From the NCBI RefSeq assembly GCF_000278215.1, contig NZ_JH725066.1:124001-188000 (forward strand): a stretch of DNA of 64,000 nt, read 5' to 3'. This stretch comes from Bartonella rattimassiliensis 15908. Its GTDB lineage: Bacteria > Pseudomonadota > Alphaproteobacteria > Rhizobiales > Rhizobiaceae. The notes under the pieces were generated by a model. It was not told the DNA's origin. It searched no databases and worked only from the letters and a program-made list of their open reading frames with translations. How positions within the stretch are numbered: position 1 is the first letter of the stretch; each line of letters starts with the position of its first letter. Made by a program: the position numbers and the translations under genes. Shown piece by piece: positions 10,135-23,046 of the stretch.

Positions 10135-10310
10135 AAACCGTGCCTCTTTGATTAACTATTATTCCATTAGAAGATAAATCTCATAGTGCTTAATCGAAAA
10201 ATAATGTCTTTGTCAAAGATAAATATACTATTCTACAGTGATTTTCTCATGACGTCCTTTAAAGCATATGCTAAAGGATACATAATTTCATAAAAATTAG
10301 AGAGAATTAA

Positions 10311-12277
<1,967 letters not shown>

Positions 12278-12428
12278 AGTGCATATAATTGGATAAATTC
12301 GTCAAGGTGACTTCCGGCCTAAGCGCTAATTTTTTTCCTGTATTCAAGGAAAAAGGCAGGGAGTTGCTTATATTAACACTAACCTAGCGCTTGTACCTTA
12401 TGATGAAGGTATATATTTAGGAGTTCTT

Positions 12429-14129
12429 ATGTCACAATATAATCCCACAACAGCGGATTTTGAAGCCCTTTTAACAGAATCTTTTCAAACCAACGATCTA
12501 AATGAAGGATCTGTCGTTAAAGGTCGTGTTATTGCAATCGAAAAAGACATGGCCATTATTGATGCTGGACTTAAAGTTGAAGGACGTATTCCTCTCAAAG
12601 AATTTGGAGCTAAAGCAAAAGGTGGTTCTTTGCAAGTTGGTGATGAAGTTGAAGTTTACATTGAACGCATTGAAAATGCAATGGGTGAAGCTGTTTTATC
12701 GCGTGAAAAAGCACGGCGCGAAGAAAGTTGGGTCCGTTTGGAGGAAAAATTCAATTCTGGTGCTCGCGTTGATGGTGTTATTTTTAGCCAAGTAAAAGGT
12801 GGTTTTACAGTTGATCTTGATGGGGCTGTTGCTTTTTTGCCTCGCAGCCAAGTTGATATTCGTCCCATTCGTGATGTGACACCTCTCATGCATAATTCCC
12901 AGTCTTTTGAAATTTTGAAGATGGATCGTCGTCGTGGCAATATTGTGGTTTCACGTCGCACTGTCTTAGAAGAAAGTCGCGCTGAACAACGTTCAGAAAT
13001 TGTACAAAATCTTGAAGAAAACCAAATCGTTGAAGGTGTGGTGAAAAATATCACAGATTATGGTGCCTTTGTTGATCTTGGTGGGATTGATGGTCTTTTA
13101 CACGTTACAGATATGGCGTGGCGTCGTGTTAACCACCCATCTGAAGTTCTCACCATTGGTCAAACGATTAAAGTTCAGATTATTCGCATCAATCAAGATA
13201 CGCACCGTATTTCTCTTGGAATGAAACAGCTTGAAAGTGATCCTTGGGAAAGCATCTGTGTCCGATACCCTATCGGTAAAAAAATTACGGGTGCTGTTAC
13301 CAATATTACGGATTACGGTGGTTTTGTTGAAATTGAACCAGGAATAGAAGGGTTGATCCATGTTTCTGAAATGAGTTGGACAAAGAAAAATGTTCATCCG
13401 GGAAAAATTCTGTCTACGTCACAAGAAGTAGAAGTGGTTGTTCTTGAAATTGATCCTTCCAAACGTCGTATTTCTCTTGGCTTAAAGCAAACATTTGAAA
13501 ATCCGTGGGAAGCTTTTGCCAATAAATTTCCTGTCAATTCGCAAATTGAAGGAGAGGTTAAAAATAAAACGGAATTTGGTCTCTTTATTGGGCTTGAAGG
13601 CGATGTTGATGGTATGGTTCATCTGTCTGATCTTGATTGGAATCGTCCTGGTGAGCAAGTCATTGATACTTACAATAAAGGCGATATCGTTAAAGCTGTT
13701 GTCCTTGATGTGGACATTGAAAAAGAGCGTATTTCTCTCGGAATTAAGCAACTTTCCAGCGATAAAGTTGGAGAAGCAGCCGCTTCTGGCGAATTACGAA
13801 AAGGTGCTGTTGTAACATGTGAAGTTACTGCTGTGAACGACAATGATATTGAGGTAAAATTAGTTGATCACAATCTTGCGACAACCATTCGACGCGTTGA
13901 CTTAGCACGTGATCGTGATGAACAGCGTCCTGAGCGTTTTGCAATTGGGCAAAAAGTTGATGCTCGCATCACAGCATTTGATAAAAAAACACGTAAAATT
14001 TCAGTATCGATTAAAGCTTTAGAAATTGCAGAAGAAAAAGAAGCTGTTGCACAATATGGCTCTACAGACTCAGGTGCTTCTCTTGGTGATATTCTTGGTG
14101 CTGCTTTGAAAAAACAAGGACAAGATTAA
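12429..14129 (+). CDS. rpsA: 30S ribosomal protein S1
   Basis: S1 binds mRNA on the 30S subunit and helps initiate translation on weakly structured or Shine-Dalgarno-poor leaders. The 566-residue protein contains six S1 OB-fold repeats. The best preserved carry the pattern G.V..ITDYGAFVDL.GIDGLLHVTDM (about residues 203-226), then ITDYGGFVEIEPGIEGLIHVSEM and KTEFGLFIGLEGDVDGMVHLSDL. A good ribosome-binding site (AGGAG, 12419-12423) precedes the ATG. The 151-bp leader after cmk is a plausible site of autoregulation, but I see no proven element. A strong terminator follows. Confidence 0.97.
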   Translation: MSQYNPTTADFEALLTESFQTNDLNEGSVVKGRVIAIEKDMAIIDAGLKVEGRIPLKEFGAKAKGGSLQVGDEVEVYIERIENAMGEAVLSREKARREESWVRLEEKFNSGARVDGVIFSQVKGGFTVDLDGAVAFLPRSQVDIRPIRDVTPLMHNSQSFEILKMDRRRGNIVVSRRTVLEESRAEQRSEIVQNLEENQIVEGVVKNITDYGAFVDLGGIDGLLHVTDMAWRRVNHPSEVLTIGQTIKVQIIRINQDTHRISLGMKQLESDPWESICVRYPIGKKITGAVTNITDYGGFVEIEPGIEGLIHVSEMSWTKKNVHPGKILSTSQEVEVVVLEIDPSKRRISLGLKQTFENPWEAFANKFPVNSQIEGEVKNKTEFGLFIGLEGDVDGMVHLSDLDWNRPGEQVIDTYNKGDIVKAVVLDVDIEKERISLGIKQLSSDKVGEAAASGELRKGAVVTCEVTAVNDNDIEVKLVDHNLATTIRRVDLARDRDEQRPERFAIGQKVDARITAFDKKTRKISVSIKALEIAEEKEAVAQYGSTDSGASLGDILGAALKKQGQD

Positions 14130-14162
14130 TCATCAATTATTAAAATTGATATTGTCATTAAG

Positions 14163-14190
14163 GCCACTCCTAAAATGAGTGGCTTTTTTT
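14163..14190 (+). terminator. Rho-independent terminator of rpsA
   Basis: A perfect 7-bp stem GCCACTC (14163-14169) / GAGTGGC (14177-14183) with a 7-base loop is followed by seven T, 34 bases after the rpsA stop. Confidence 0.93.
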
Positions 14191-14344
14191 AAAGAAATTA
14201 TCTGCTTATTTTTTTTAATTATTGCGTAAAAAATTGTAAATGCTTGCGAATAAAAAAGTTTTTTGTCTATCAACTGTTCACTATTCAGATAAAATGCTTA
14301 CAATTTAAATAAAAAACGATGTAATTAAATAACAATAGGACATT

Positions 14345-17300
14345 ATGGCGTGTATAATACCTTTCATAAAATACTTTTTTTCTCAGAAAGAGAAAAAAGA
14401 TCATTTTATTAATACAGACTTTCCTCTTCGCGCAATTTATAAAGTACAGGAAGACCTTTATAATTTAGGGCATGATATAGCTTCTGGTAAAGAAATTTTA
14501 CTCCCTGAATATGAAGGAGTAAGAGATTTTCACAAGAGATTAAATGAAAATGCTAAACTTATTCTTCATGCTTTTCATACCAGTTATTTTGCTGCCCGAA
14601 ATGATGAGACCATCGCTCCTTCTGCTCAATGGCTTATTGATAATCATTACACTATTGATAAAACCATACAACAGCTATGCCGTAATCTCCCCAAGTCCTT
14701 CATACAGCAGCTTCCTCTTTCTACACAAAAAGCGGAAATACCACGCATTTTTGCTTTAACTTGGCTTTATATTGCGCATACCGATAGCAGTTTTTCACAA
14801 GAAACACTCACGGCTATGATCAATGGATTTCAGGAAGTTTGTGCACTAAAAATTGGTGAATTGTGGGCTCTTCCTTCTGTTATGCAAATGCTGTTAATCG
14901 AAAATGTTCGCCGTCTTTCAGTACGTATCGAAAAAGCGCGGTTTATGCGCCATCTTGCTAGTCAAGTTGCTGATAAAATTTCTCTTGTAGAAAATAAAAC
15001 AAAATTACATTCTATTTTTACGCAGTATAAATCATTTATTGTTGATTCAACTTTTTCGGCACATTTATTTTATCGTTTGCGCAGTGCATCTATTAATTCA
15101 ACGATAGCATTAACTTGGCTTGAAAAGCAGTTAGAAAGCGAAGGTAGGAGCTTCGAGATTGCAACCGCCGATGAGCATACCCGACAAGCAGCAGATGGTG
15201 TAACCATGGGCAATATTATCCGTACTCTTAAAGTTATGGATGATGTTGATTGGACAGTATGGTTTGAAACAGTAAGTTGTGTTGATGCTATTTTGCGTAA
15301 AAGTAGTGATTTTTCTGAAATTGATTCTCACTCACGCAATATTTATCGACAAGTTATTGAAAAAATTGCACGTTTTTCGCCTCTTAGCGAGCTGGAAATT
15401 GCAAATAAAGCTATAGAAATAACCAATTCCACTTTTGAAGGTATGCCTCTTCATTCTTCTGTCGGGTGGTATCTTGTCGATGATGGTCGTAGCATCTTTG
15501 AAAAGGCTTGTGAATATACTCCACCTCCTCTCATAAAATGGGTACGTGCTTTTTATTGCTTAAAATTGAGAATCATCGCCATCCCTGTTTCTTTTCTGAC
15601 ATTTGCTCTTTTGCTTGCAGTTTACATCTTTTTACAAGTATCTGGCATGCCACCATGGAAGTCCCTTTGCTTTACTCTATTGGCTCTTTTTCCTGCTATG
15701 GATGCATCTTGTGCTTTATTTAATACGGTTATTTCGTGGTTTGTTCCATCAAGACAGCTCATTGGTTATGAATATAAAGAAGGTATTCCGAGACATGCAC
15801 GTACAATAGTTGTTGTGCCTACTTTGATAACCTCACGCGATGATATTGATGAACAAGTGCATAATCTTGAAGTGCACTATCTTTCCAATCCCAAAGGTGC
15901 CATTCATTTTGCACTTATTACAGATTGGGTAGATTCTCCGTTAAGAGAAACGCAAGCTGATCTTGATTTGTTGCACTATGCGCAAAGGAGTATTGATAAA
16001 CTCAATGGTCGTTATCATCGTGATGAATTTCCTATTTTTTTCCTTTTACATCGCCGACGTCTTTATAATAGTGGCGAAAAATGTTGGATGGGATGGGAAC
16101 GAAAGCGGGGAAAACTTCATGAACTCAATCGGCTTTTAAGAGGCGATAGAAATACAAGTTTTTACCCCGCCAATTCACATCTTCCTATGGATTGCCGTTT
16201 TGTTATGACGCTGGATTGTGATACACGTCTTATCCCTGAGAGCGTCACAAAACTTGTTGGAAAGCTTAACCATCCACTCAATCATCCCATTTTTGATCCG
16301 CAAAGTGGAAAAGTTGTAAAAGGCTATAGCGTTTTGCAACCAGGCATTATTCCTTCTCTGACAACAGGAAAAAAAACATCAATTTTCCAACGGGTTTTTT
16401 CTACCAACCGTGGTATTGATCCTTATGTTTTTGCTGTTTCTGATACTTATCAAGATCTTTTGGGAGAAGGCACCTTTATCGGTAAAGGTCTTTATAATAT
16501 TGATGCATTTGAACAAGCGCTTGACGGTAAAGTTAAAGAAAATACGGTTCTCAGTCATGATCTCTTAGAAGGAGGATATGCTCGTACTGCTTTAGTAAGT
16601 AGCGTAGCAGTCATTGAGGACTATCCAACAGCTTATAATATTGATGTTATGCGTTATCATCGCTGGATTCGCGGTGATTGGCAACTTTTACCTTATCTTT
16701 TTTTCTCTCGTCAAATAAGTTTCGTGACGCGTTGGAAAATACAGGATAATTTACGTCGTTCTCTCACTCCACTTATGTGGTTAATCGCAGCATTTGCAGG
16801 ATGGGCCCTTTTACCATTAAAGAGTGCAATCGTTTGGCAAATATTTTTGTTGTTTAGCATTTTTATTTCACCCATTTTATGTGTATTAAAAACACTTGTT
16901 TCATCTAATATAGATCATTCTTTGCGTGGACATTTTCAATTAATTTGGAATAAAACTGTTCTGACAAGCGCTGATATATTTCTTAAGACGACTTTTCTTG
17001 CTCATTCGGCGTATTTTATGACTGATGCAATTATTCGTACACTCTATCGTATGACGATTTCAAAACAGCATCTTCTTGAATGGAAAACCTTTGCCACAAC
17101 AAAATCAATACCTAATAGTTTGCGTTTCTATGTTTTGATAATGGCACCAGCATCGCTTATTGGTGCTCTTGCTATAGCGCTATCTCTCTTTTCTGATATT
17201 TTTGTCAGCTTTATTACTTTACCTTTTGGAATAGCGTGGTTTTTTTCACCCCTCATTGCTTGGATTGTAAGTCAACCTTCAACATTTCAAGATAATCTTA

Positions 17301-20300
17301 ATATTTCTTCAAAAGATGAAAAAAAACTTCGTTCTATTGCGCGGCGGACATGGCTTTATTATGCAACCTTTGTTAATGCACAAAATAATTATTTGCCTCC
17401 TGATAATTTTCAAGAAGATCCTGAACCTCTTGTTGCTCAACGTACATCTCCTACGAATATCGGGGTTTATCTGCTTTCTATTATTGCTGCACGTGATTTT
17501 GGCTGGATTGGTTTTGAAGAGACCCTTAGCCGTATTGAATGCACATTACGTTCCCTTGCAAAAATGGAAAAGTTCCATGGTCATTTTTATAATTGGTATG
17601 CAACGGATACTCTCAGACCTCTTTTACCTACTTATGTATCAACTGTTGATTCAGGAAATCTTGCCGGTCATTTGGTAACACTCTCTTCTGCTTTAAGAGA
17701 ATGGGCTGAAAAACCGCATCTTCTTTTTCAAAGTAATCGAAACGGTTTATCGGATGTTCTTGCTATTCTTGAAGAAACGGTTAAAGAAATTCCAGATAAT
17801 CAACCCAGTTTACATCCCTTACGCCGAAGAATCGAAGAAAATATCACTCATTTTCATCACGTTGTTCGTACTGTTGTAGAACAAGAAAAGACAATCTCTT
17901 CTGACCTCAGGGATTTTTCACGTGCAGCCCACGATATTGTACACTTAGTCGATGAATTCGACAAAAAAATTCAAACGATAGAATCTGCTCGTGCGCTTTC
18001 TTGGGTTAAATGCTTTATCGAAACTTGCGACGCTCATCATCGTGATGCAACATCTCATTGTGATACTAAAAAATTATGCAAAAAATTAAACAGATTAGCT
18101 ATAGCAGCACGGCAAATAGCCTTTGACATGAAATTTGACTTTTTAGAACAACCTAAACGGCACCTCTTATCTATTGGATATCGTGTGCAAGAAAACAAAC
18201 TCGATGAAAATTGTTATGATTTACTTGCTTCAGAAGCACGCCTTGCAAGCTTTTTTGCCATCGCGAAAGGAGATATAAAACTTAAACATTGGTTTCACCT
18301 TGGTCGACTCCTCGTACCCATAGGTTGTAAGGGTGCGCTCCTATCATGGTCTGGTTCCATGTTCGAATATCTTATGCCATCTCTTGTAATGTATGAACCT
18401 TTAGGTTCTTTACTAGATCAAACAAATCGATTGATTATTCGTTGTCAAATACAATATGCCCATAAACGGAAATTGCCATGGGGTATTTCAGAGGCTGCAT
18501 TTAATGCTCGCGATCATTTAATGAATTACCAATATTCTCATTTTGGTGTTCCAAATCTCGGACTCCAACGAGGACTCTCACGCAATGCTGTCATTGCTCC
18601 CTATGCCAGCATTCTAGCGGCACAATACGCACCTGCTTGTGCTGTTGCCAATTTAAAACGACTCCGTGATCTTGGAGCTTTAGGAACATACGGTTATTAT
18701 GACTCTATTGATTTTACCCCTTTACGCGTAAAAAAAGGGGAAAAATATGCTATTGTACGCAATTATTATGCGCACCATCATGGTATGTCTATCCTTGCTC
18801 TTAACAATGTCATTTTTCAAGGGCGAATGCGTGACCGTTTTCATCGTGATCCCGTTATTGAAGCAACGCAATTGCTTTTACAAGAGCGCGCTCCGCATCT
18901 TATTCCTATTATTCATACCAAAGCTATTAATCGTATGCGCAATAAATCTCAAGTATTGGATGCCGCTCCTTCACGCATTATTACAAACCCGCTGCTTAAA
19001 CCACGGGAAACTTTGCTTTTGTCTAATGGCTTTTATTCGATCATGTTAACAGCCAATGGTTCTGGCTATAGCCGTTGGCACGATTATGCGATTACGCGTT
19101 TTATTCCTGATGCAACAGAAGATCAACAAGGGATTTTATTCTTTCTACGCGATACATGTAGTGGACGGTGGTGGTCTGTGACCAGTGAACCGACACGCGT
19201 TATTGAAGAAGAAGCTGTCAGCATTTTTACGGATGAAAAGGCTGAATATATGAAAATGGTTGATGGTATCAAATCAACACTTGAATGTCTTATTACATCT
19301 GAAGGATGTGGCGAAGGTAGACGTATTCAACTGATGAATACAACAAACAAAGACTGTTTTATTGAAGTTACCTCGTATGGTGAATTAGCGCTTGCAACAA
19401 TGGATATGGATTGTGCTCATCCTGTTTTTTCACGGATGTTTATAGAAACGGAAATTGCTGAGGAAGGTAAAACAATTTTTGCAAAAAGGCGCAAACGCTC
19501 ACCTAACGACTGCGAGATTTATATTGCTCATTTTGTATCCAGTACAACAGATACTCTCCAAGAAACAGAAGCAGAAACGGATCGCTCGTTATTTATTGGT
19601 CGAGGGCGATCTATCCGTCGCCCCGCTGCATTTGACCAAAATGCTCGTTTCAGTAACAGTCAAGGTTGTGTTCTTGACCCTATTATGTCATTGCGATGCC
19701 GTATAAAAATTCCAGCCCATGGAAAAGCAGAACTTATTTTTTGGACTTTTGCTGCTCATACAAAAGAAGCGCTACATAATCATATTAAACATTATCGACA
19801 ACCTGATATATTTCAAAAAGAACTTTCAATGGCATGGACGCGCTCACAAGTCGCACTGTATCAGAACGACATCCAGCTTAAAGAAGCTATTGTCTATCAA
19901 AAATATGCTACACCACTTATCTATCTTGATCAAACATGGCGTCTTTCTTCTGAAATATTAGCAAAAACGCTTGGAAAACAATCTGATCTTTGGCCCATGT
20001 CTATTTCAGGCGACAATCCACTTTGTCTTCTTAGATTAAATAATGAGGGAAATATAACTGTGCTGCATGAGCTTCTTAAAGCACATGAATATTGGCGTAT
20101 GCGCGGACTTATTGTTGATTTAGTTATTCTCAATGAACAAGCATTTTCTTATATACAAAATACACAATGTGCTCTTGAGTGGGTCTGTGAAGCTTATCGT
20201 CACCACATGCAAAAAGGAGATGAACACCAACATATTTTTATGCTTCGACGTGATCAAATAAGTGAACAAAGTTTTAAAACGCTTCTTGCCTCAGCGCGCC

Positions 20301-22915
20301 TCATTCTTGATGCCCAAAACGGCTCTTTATCTGAACAGCTTAAACGATTTGATGAGAATAGTTTTGATTTCACAATCCGTAAAAATTATCAAGGATCTGC
20401 TAATCAATTAGACTTGCCAAAATATGATAAGGGAAGGCAAGTTACAAGACAAACTGAACAGAATCTTTTTACTTCCATTGGTCTTGTTAGCCAACAGAAA
20501 CCATCCTCTTTCTACACAAATAGAGAAGATCTAAGATATTGGAATGGTTATGGTGGTTTTAATCAGCATAATCATTATGTGATACGTCTTCATGGATATA
20601 CTACCACACCGCATCCGTGGATTAACGTCATCGCTAATCATGGATTTGGTTTTCATGTTTCTGCTGAAGGTGCAATTTTTACTTGGGTTAACAATAGTCG
20701 CGATTATCAATTAACTCCTTGGACGAATGATCCAACGTCTAATCGACCAGGCGAAGCGCTTTATCTGGTTGATCAGCAGTCTTTAAAACGTTTTTCACCT
20801 GTTTCTTCTGTAGAACGTGATAAAAATATCGTCTATGAGGCTTGTCATGGTTTTGGCTTCTCAACTTTTAAATCGATACATTCACAAATCGCATTAGAAC
20901 TGACCCATACACTCGATCCTGAAAAGCCTATTCGCTTTTCACGTCTTATCCTCACGAATGAAGGGGACAAACCACGCAGTTTACGCCTTTATAATTATAT
21001 TGAATGGGTTTTGGGAAATGTCCGTACAAAATATGCTCCCTTTATTGTTCCCTCTTACGAGGCAAGATGGGGAGCACATTTTATTCAAAACCCCTACCAC
21101 ATCGAAAAATCTCAACAAGTTACATTTTTATCAGCATCCGAAATGCCTACCAGCATGACGACCAATCGCACTGAATTTATCGGAGCAACGGGGACCGTAA
21201 CACACCCAAATGCGATCTGTAAAGCTGGTGCTCTTTCGAATACGATTGAAGCCGGATGTGATCCTTGTTCAGCATTCGCTTATGATATTGATCTTCAACC
21301 AGGGCAAACAAAAGAAATCATCTTTTATCTTGGTAGCGCTAAAAATAGTCAAGAAGCTAAAAAATTACTCGATCAGGCACATGCAAGTAATTTTGAAATT
21401 CTGCTCACAAAACAAAAACAGCAATGGAGTGATTTTGTTTCTCCTTTCCAAGTAAAAACACCTGACTCTTCTTTTAATCTTCTGGTCAATCATTGGCTTC
21501 CCTATCAGATTTACGCGTGTCGTATCATGGCACGCGCAGGATTTTACCAAGCCAGTGGTGCGTTTGGCTTTCGTGACCAATTACAAGATAGCTTATCTTT
21601 GTTATTGCTAAAGCCACAATTGGCACGTGAACAATTGTTAAATGCAGCATCGCACCAATTTCTTGAAGGGGATGTGCAACATTGGTGGTTGCCTGAAACG
21701 AATGCTGGTGTTCGTACGCGCATTTCTGATGATATTGTTTGGCTTGCATATGCGACAGCTCTTTATGTCAAAACCACTGGAGATCATGCCTTTCTTGATA
21801 CGCTCATTCCTTTTATTGAAGGCGATGTCCTCAAAAATGGGCAACAAGATGCTTATTTTCAACCCACTCGATCTTCAAAGGTTGCAACAATATATGAACA
21901 TTGTGCTTTAGCTTTAGACCTTGCCATTAAACGCTGTGGACCCCATGGTCTCCCTCTTATTTTAGGTGGTGATTGGAATGATGGCATGAATTTGGTAGGT
22001 GTGGAAGGAAAAGGCGAAAGCACTTGGTTAGGATGGTTTCTTGGTAGTACACTACAAGCATTTATCCCTTTGGCCCAAAAACGTGGTGATGACAGCCATA
22101 TGCAAATATGGAGTACATATCTTAAACACTTAAAAAAATCCCTAGAGGAAAATGGTTGGGATGGTGCTTGGTATCGACGTGGTTATTTTGATGATGGAAC
22201 ACCTCTTGGCTCTAAAACCAATGATGAATGCCAAATTGATACCATTGCTCAATCTTGGGCAGTGATTTCTCAAATGGCATCACTTGAACGTCAAAAGCAA
22301 GCAATGACATCAATGCTAGAACATCTCTATGATAAAAAAGGCGGACTCATTCGTTTGTTTTGGCCGCCTTTTAATAAAAGTACACTCGAACCAGGTTATA
22401 TAAAAGGTTATCCTCCGGGAATTCGGGAAAATGGTGGTCAATACACGCATGGTGCTATTTGGAGTATTTTAGCATTAGCTGAAATGGAACAAAACAATAA
22501 AGCTTATGCTTTATTTTCTATGATTAACCCAATTACTCATGGACAAAATCCTGAAACTTATCTTGTTGAACCTTATGTAATGGCTGCAGATATTTATGCT
22601 GTTGAACCCCGATGTGGTCAAGGTGGTTGGACATGGTATACAGGCTCAGCGGGTTGGTTTTATCGCGCTGCAACAGAAGCAATTCTTGGAATACAACGTC
22701 AGGGAGATCTATTATTTTTACAACCACATTTACCTTCTATTTGGCCAAAATATGAAGCAAAAATGAAATTTTATGATGCTGTTTATACCATTAAAGTAAA
22801 ATGGGGATCTAAAAATATACTCTATATTAATAACAAAAAATATACCGAAGTTCATACAGGGATAAAGTTACAAAAAGCAGGTCAACATGAAATTATACGT
22901 ATTGTTAAGTCTTAA
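14345..22915 (+). CDS. ndvB: Cyclic beta-1,2-glucan synthase
   Basis: A 2,856-residue inner-membrane enzyme (NdvB/ChvB/Cgs) that primes, elongates and cyclises periplasmic beta-1,2-glucan from UDP-glucose; these glucans act in osmoadaptation and host interaction in related bacteria. An N-terminal cytoplasmic region is followed by membrane helices near 410-470. The GT84 glycosyltransferase domain has DCD at 624-626 and RYHRW at 770-774 (QxxRW position). More helices follow at about 795-860 and 930-980. The C-terminal half is the GH94-like phosphorylase region that sets ring size, with GGDWNDGMN (catalytic acid around D2543-D2546) and the WYTGSAGW motif. Full length with no frame break, notable in a reduced genome. 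It is followed after 131 bp by pncB. Confidence 0.95.
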   Translation: MACIIPFIKYFFSQKEKKDHFINTDFPLRAIYKVQEDLYNLGHDIASGKEILLPEYEGVRDFHKRLNENAKLILHAFHTSYFAARNDETIAPSAQWLIDNHYTIDKTIQQLCRNLPKSFIQQLPLSTQKAEIPRIFALTWLYIAHTDSSFSQETLTAMINGFQEVCALKIGELWALPSVMQMLLIENVRRLSVRIEKARFMRHLASQVADKISLVENKTKLHSIFTQYKSFIVDSTFSAHLFYRLRSASINSTIALTWLEKQLESEGRSFEIATADEHTRQAADGVTMGNIIRTLKVMDDVDWTVWFETVSCVDAILRKSSDFSEIDSHSRNIYRQVIEKIARFSPLSELEIANKAIEITNSTFEGMPLHSSVGWYLVDDGRSIFEKACEYTPPPLIKWVRAFYCLKLRIIAIPVSFLTFALLLAVYIFLQVSGMPPWKSLCFTLLALFPAMDASCALFNTVISWFVPSRQLIGYEYKEGIPRHARTIVVVPTLITSRDDIDEQVHNLEVHYLSNPKGAIHFALITDWVDSPLRETQADLDLLHYAQRSIDKLNGRYHRDEFPIFFLLHRRRLYNSGEKCWMGWERKRGKLHELNRLLRGDRNTSFYPANSHLPMDCRFVMTLDCDTRLIPESVTKLVGKLNHPLNHPIFDPQSGKVVKGYSVLQPGIIPSLTTGKKTSIFQRVFSTNRGIDPYVFAVSDTYQDLLGEGTFIGKGLYNIDAFEQALDGKVKENTVLSHDLLEGGYARTALVSSVAVIEDYPTAYNIDVMRYHRWIRGDWQLLPYLFFSRQISFVTRWKIQDNLRRSLTPLMWLIAAFAGWALLPLKSAIVWQIFLLFSIFISPILCVLKTLVSSNIDHSLRGHFQLIWNKTVLTSADIFLKTTFLAHSAYFMTDAIIRTLYRMTISKQHLLEWKTFATTKSIPNSLRFYVLIMAPASLIGALAIALSLFSDIFVSFITLPFGIAWFFSPLIAWIVSQPSTFQDNLNISSKDEKKLRSIARRTWLYYATFVNAQNNYLPPDNFQEDPEPLVAQRTSPTNIGVYLLSIIAARDFGWIGFEETLSRIECTLRSLAKMEKFHGHFYNWYATDTLRPLLPTYVSTVDSGNLAGHLVTLSSALREWAEKPHLLFQSNRNGLSDVLAILEETVKEIPDNQPSLHPLRRRIEENITHFHHVVRTVVEQEKTISSDLRDFSRAAHDIVHLVDEFDKKIQTIESARALSWVKCFIETCDAHHRDATSHCDTKKLCKKLNRLAIAARQIAFDMKFDFLEQPKRHLLSIGYRVQENKLDENCYDLLASEARLASFFAIAKGDIKLKHWFHLGRLLVPIGCKGALLSWSGSMFEYLMPSLVMYEPLGSLLDQTNRLIIRCQIQYAHKRKLPWGISEAAFNARDHLMNYQYSHFGVPNLGLQRGLSRNAVIAPYASILAAQYAPACAVANLKRLRDLGALGTYGYYDSIDFTPLRVKKGEKYAIVRNYYAHHHGMSILALNNVIFQGRMRDRFHRDPVIEATQLLLQERAPHLIPIIHTKAINRMRNKSQVLDAAPSRIITNPLLKPRETLLLSNGFYSIMLTANGSGYSRWHDYAITRFIPDATEDQQGILFFLRDTCSGRWWSVTSEPTRVIEEEAVSIFTDEKAEYMKMVDGIKSTLECLITSEGCGEGRRIQLMNTTNKDCFIEVTSYGELALATMDMDCAHPVFSRMFIETEIAEEGKTIFAKRRKRSPNDCEIYIAHFVSSTTDTLQETEAETDRSLFIGRGRSIRRPAAFDQNARFSNSQGCVLDPIMSLRCRIKIPAHGKAELIFWTFAAHTKEALHNHIKHYRQPDIFQKELSMAWTRSQVALYQNDIQLKEAIVYQKYATPLIYLDQTWRLSSEILAKTLGKQSDLWPMSISGDNPLCLLRLNNEGNITVLHELLKAHEYWRMRGLIVDLVILNEQAFSYIQNTQCALEWVCEAYRHHMQKGDEHQHIFMLRRDQISEQSFKTLLASARLILDAQNGSLSEQLKRFDENSFDFTIRKNYQGSANQLDLPKYDKGRQVTRQTEQNLFTSIGLVSQQKPSSFYTNREDLRYWNGYGGFNQHNHYVIRLHGYTTTPHPWINVIANHGFGFHVSAEGAIFTWVNNSRDYQLTPWTNDPTSNRPGEALYLVDQQSLKRFSPVSSVERDKNIVYEACHGFGFSTFKSIHSQIALELTHTLDPEKPIRFSRLILTNEGDKPRSLRLYNYIEWVLGNVRTKYAPFIVPSYEARWGAHFIQNPYHIEKSQQVTFLSASEMPTSMTTNRTEFIGATGTVTHPNAICKAGALSNTIEAGCDPCSAFAYDIDLQPGQTKEIIFYLGSAKNSQEAKKLLDQAHASNFEILLTKQKQQWSDFVSPFQVKTPDSSFNLLVNHWLPYQIYACRIMARAGFYQASGAFGFRDQLQDSLSLLLLKPQLAREQLLNAASHQFLEGDVQHWWLPETNAGVRTRISDDIVWLAYATALYVKTTGDHAFLDTLIPFIEGDVLKNGQQDAYFQPTRSSKVATIYEHCALALDLAIKRCGPHGLPLILGGDWNDGMNLVGVEGKGESTWLGWFLGSTLQAFIPLAQKRGDDSHMQIWSTYLKHLKKSLEENGWDGAWYRRGYFDDGTPLGSKTNDECQIDTIAQSWAVISQMASLERQKQAMTSMLEHLYDKKGGLIRLFWPPFNKSTLEPGYIKGYPPGIRENGGQYTHGAIWSILALAEMEQNNKAYALFSMINPITHGQNPETYLVEPYVMAADIYAVEPRCGQGGWTWYTGSAGWFYRAATEAILGIQRQGDLLFLQPHLPSIWPKYEAKMKFYDAVYTIKVKWGSKNILYINNKKYTEVHTGIKLQKAGQHEIIRIVKS

Positions 22916-23046
22916 AAATGGAAAAAAAGAGAAAAATTTTTATTCTTTGCCCAAAATTGTAGAATTGTTATAGTTCTTATAGCGCCTATATTGACCGTAT
23001 TGGTGGATAATAATTTTAGATTCTATGAGACTGAAAGAAAAAGTTT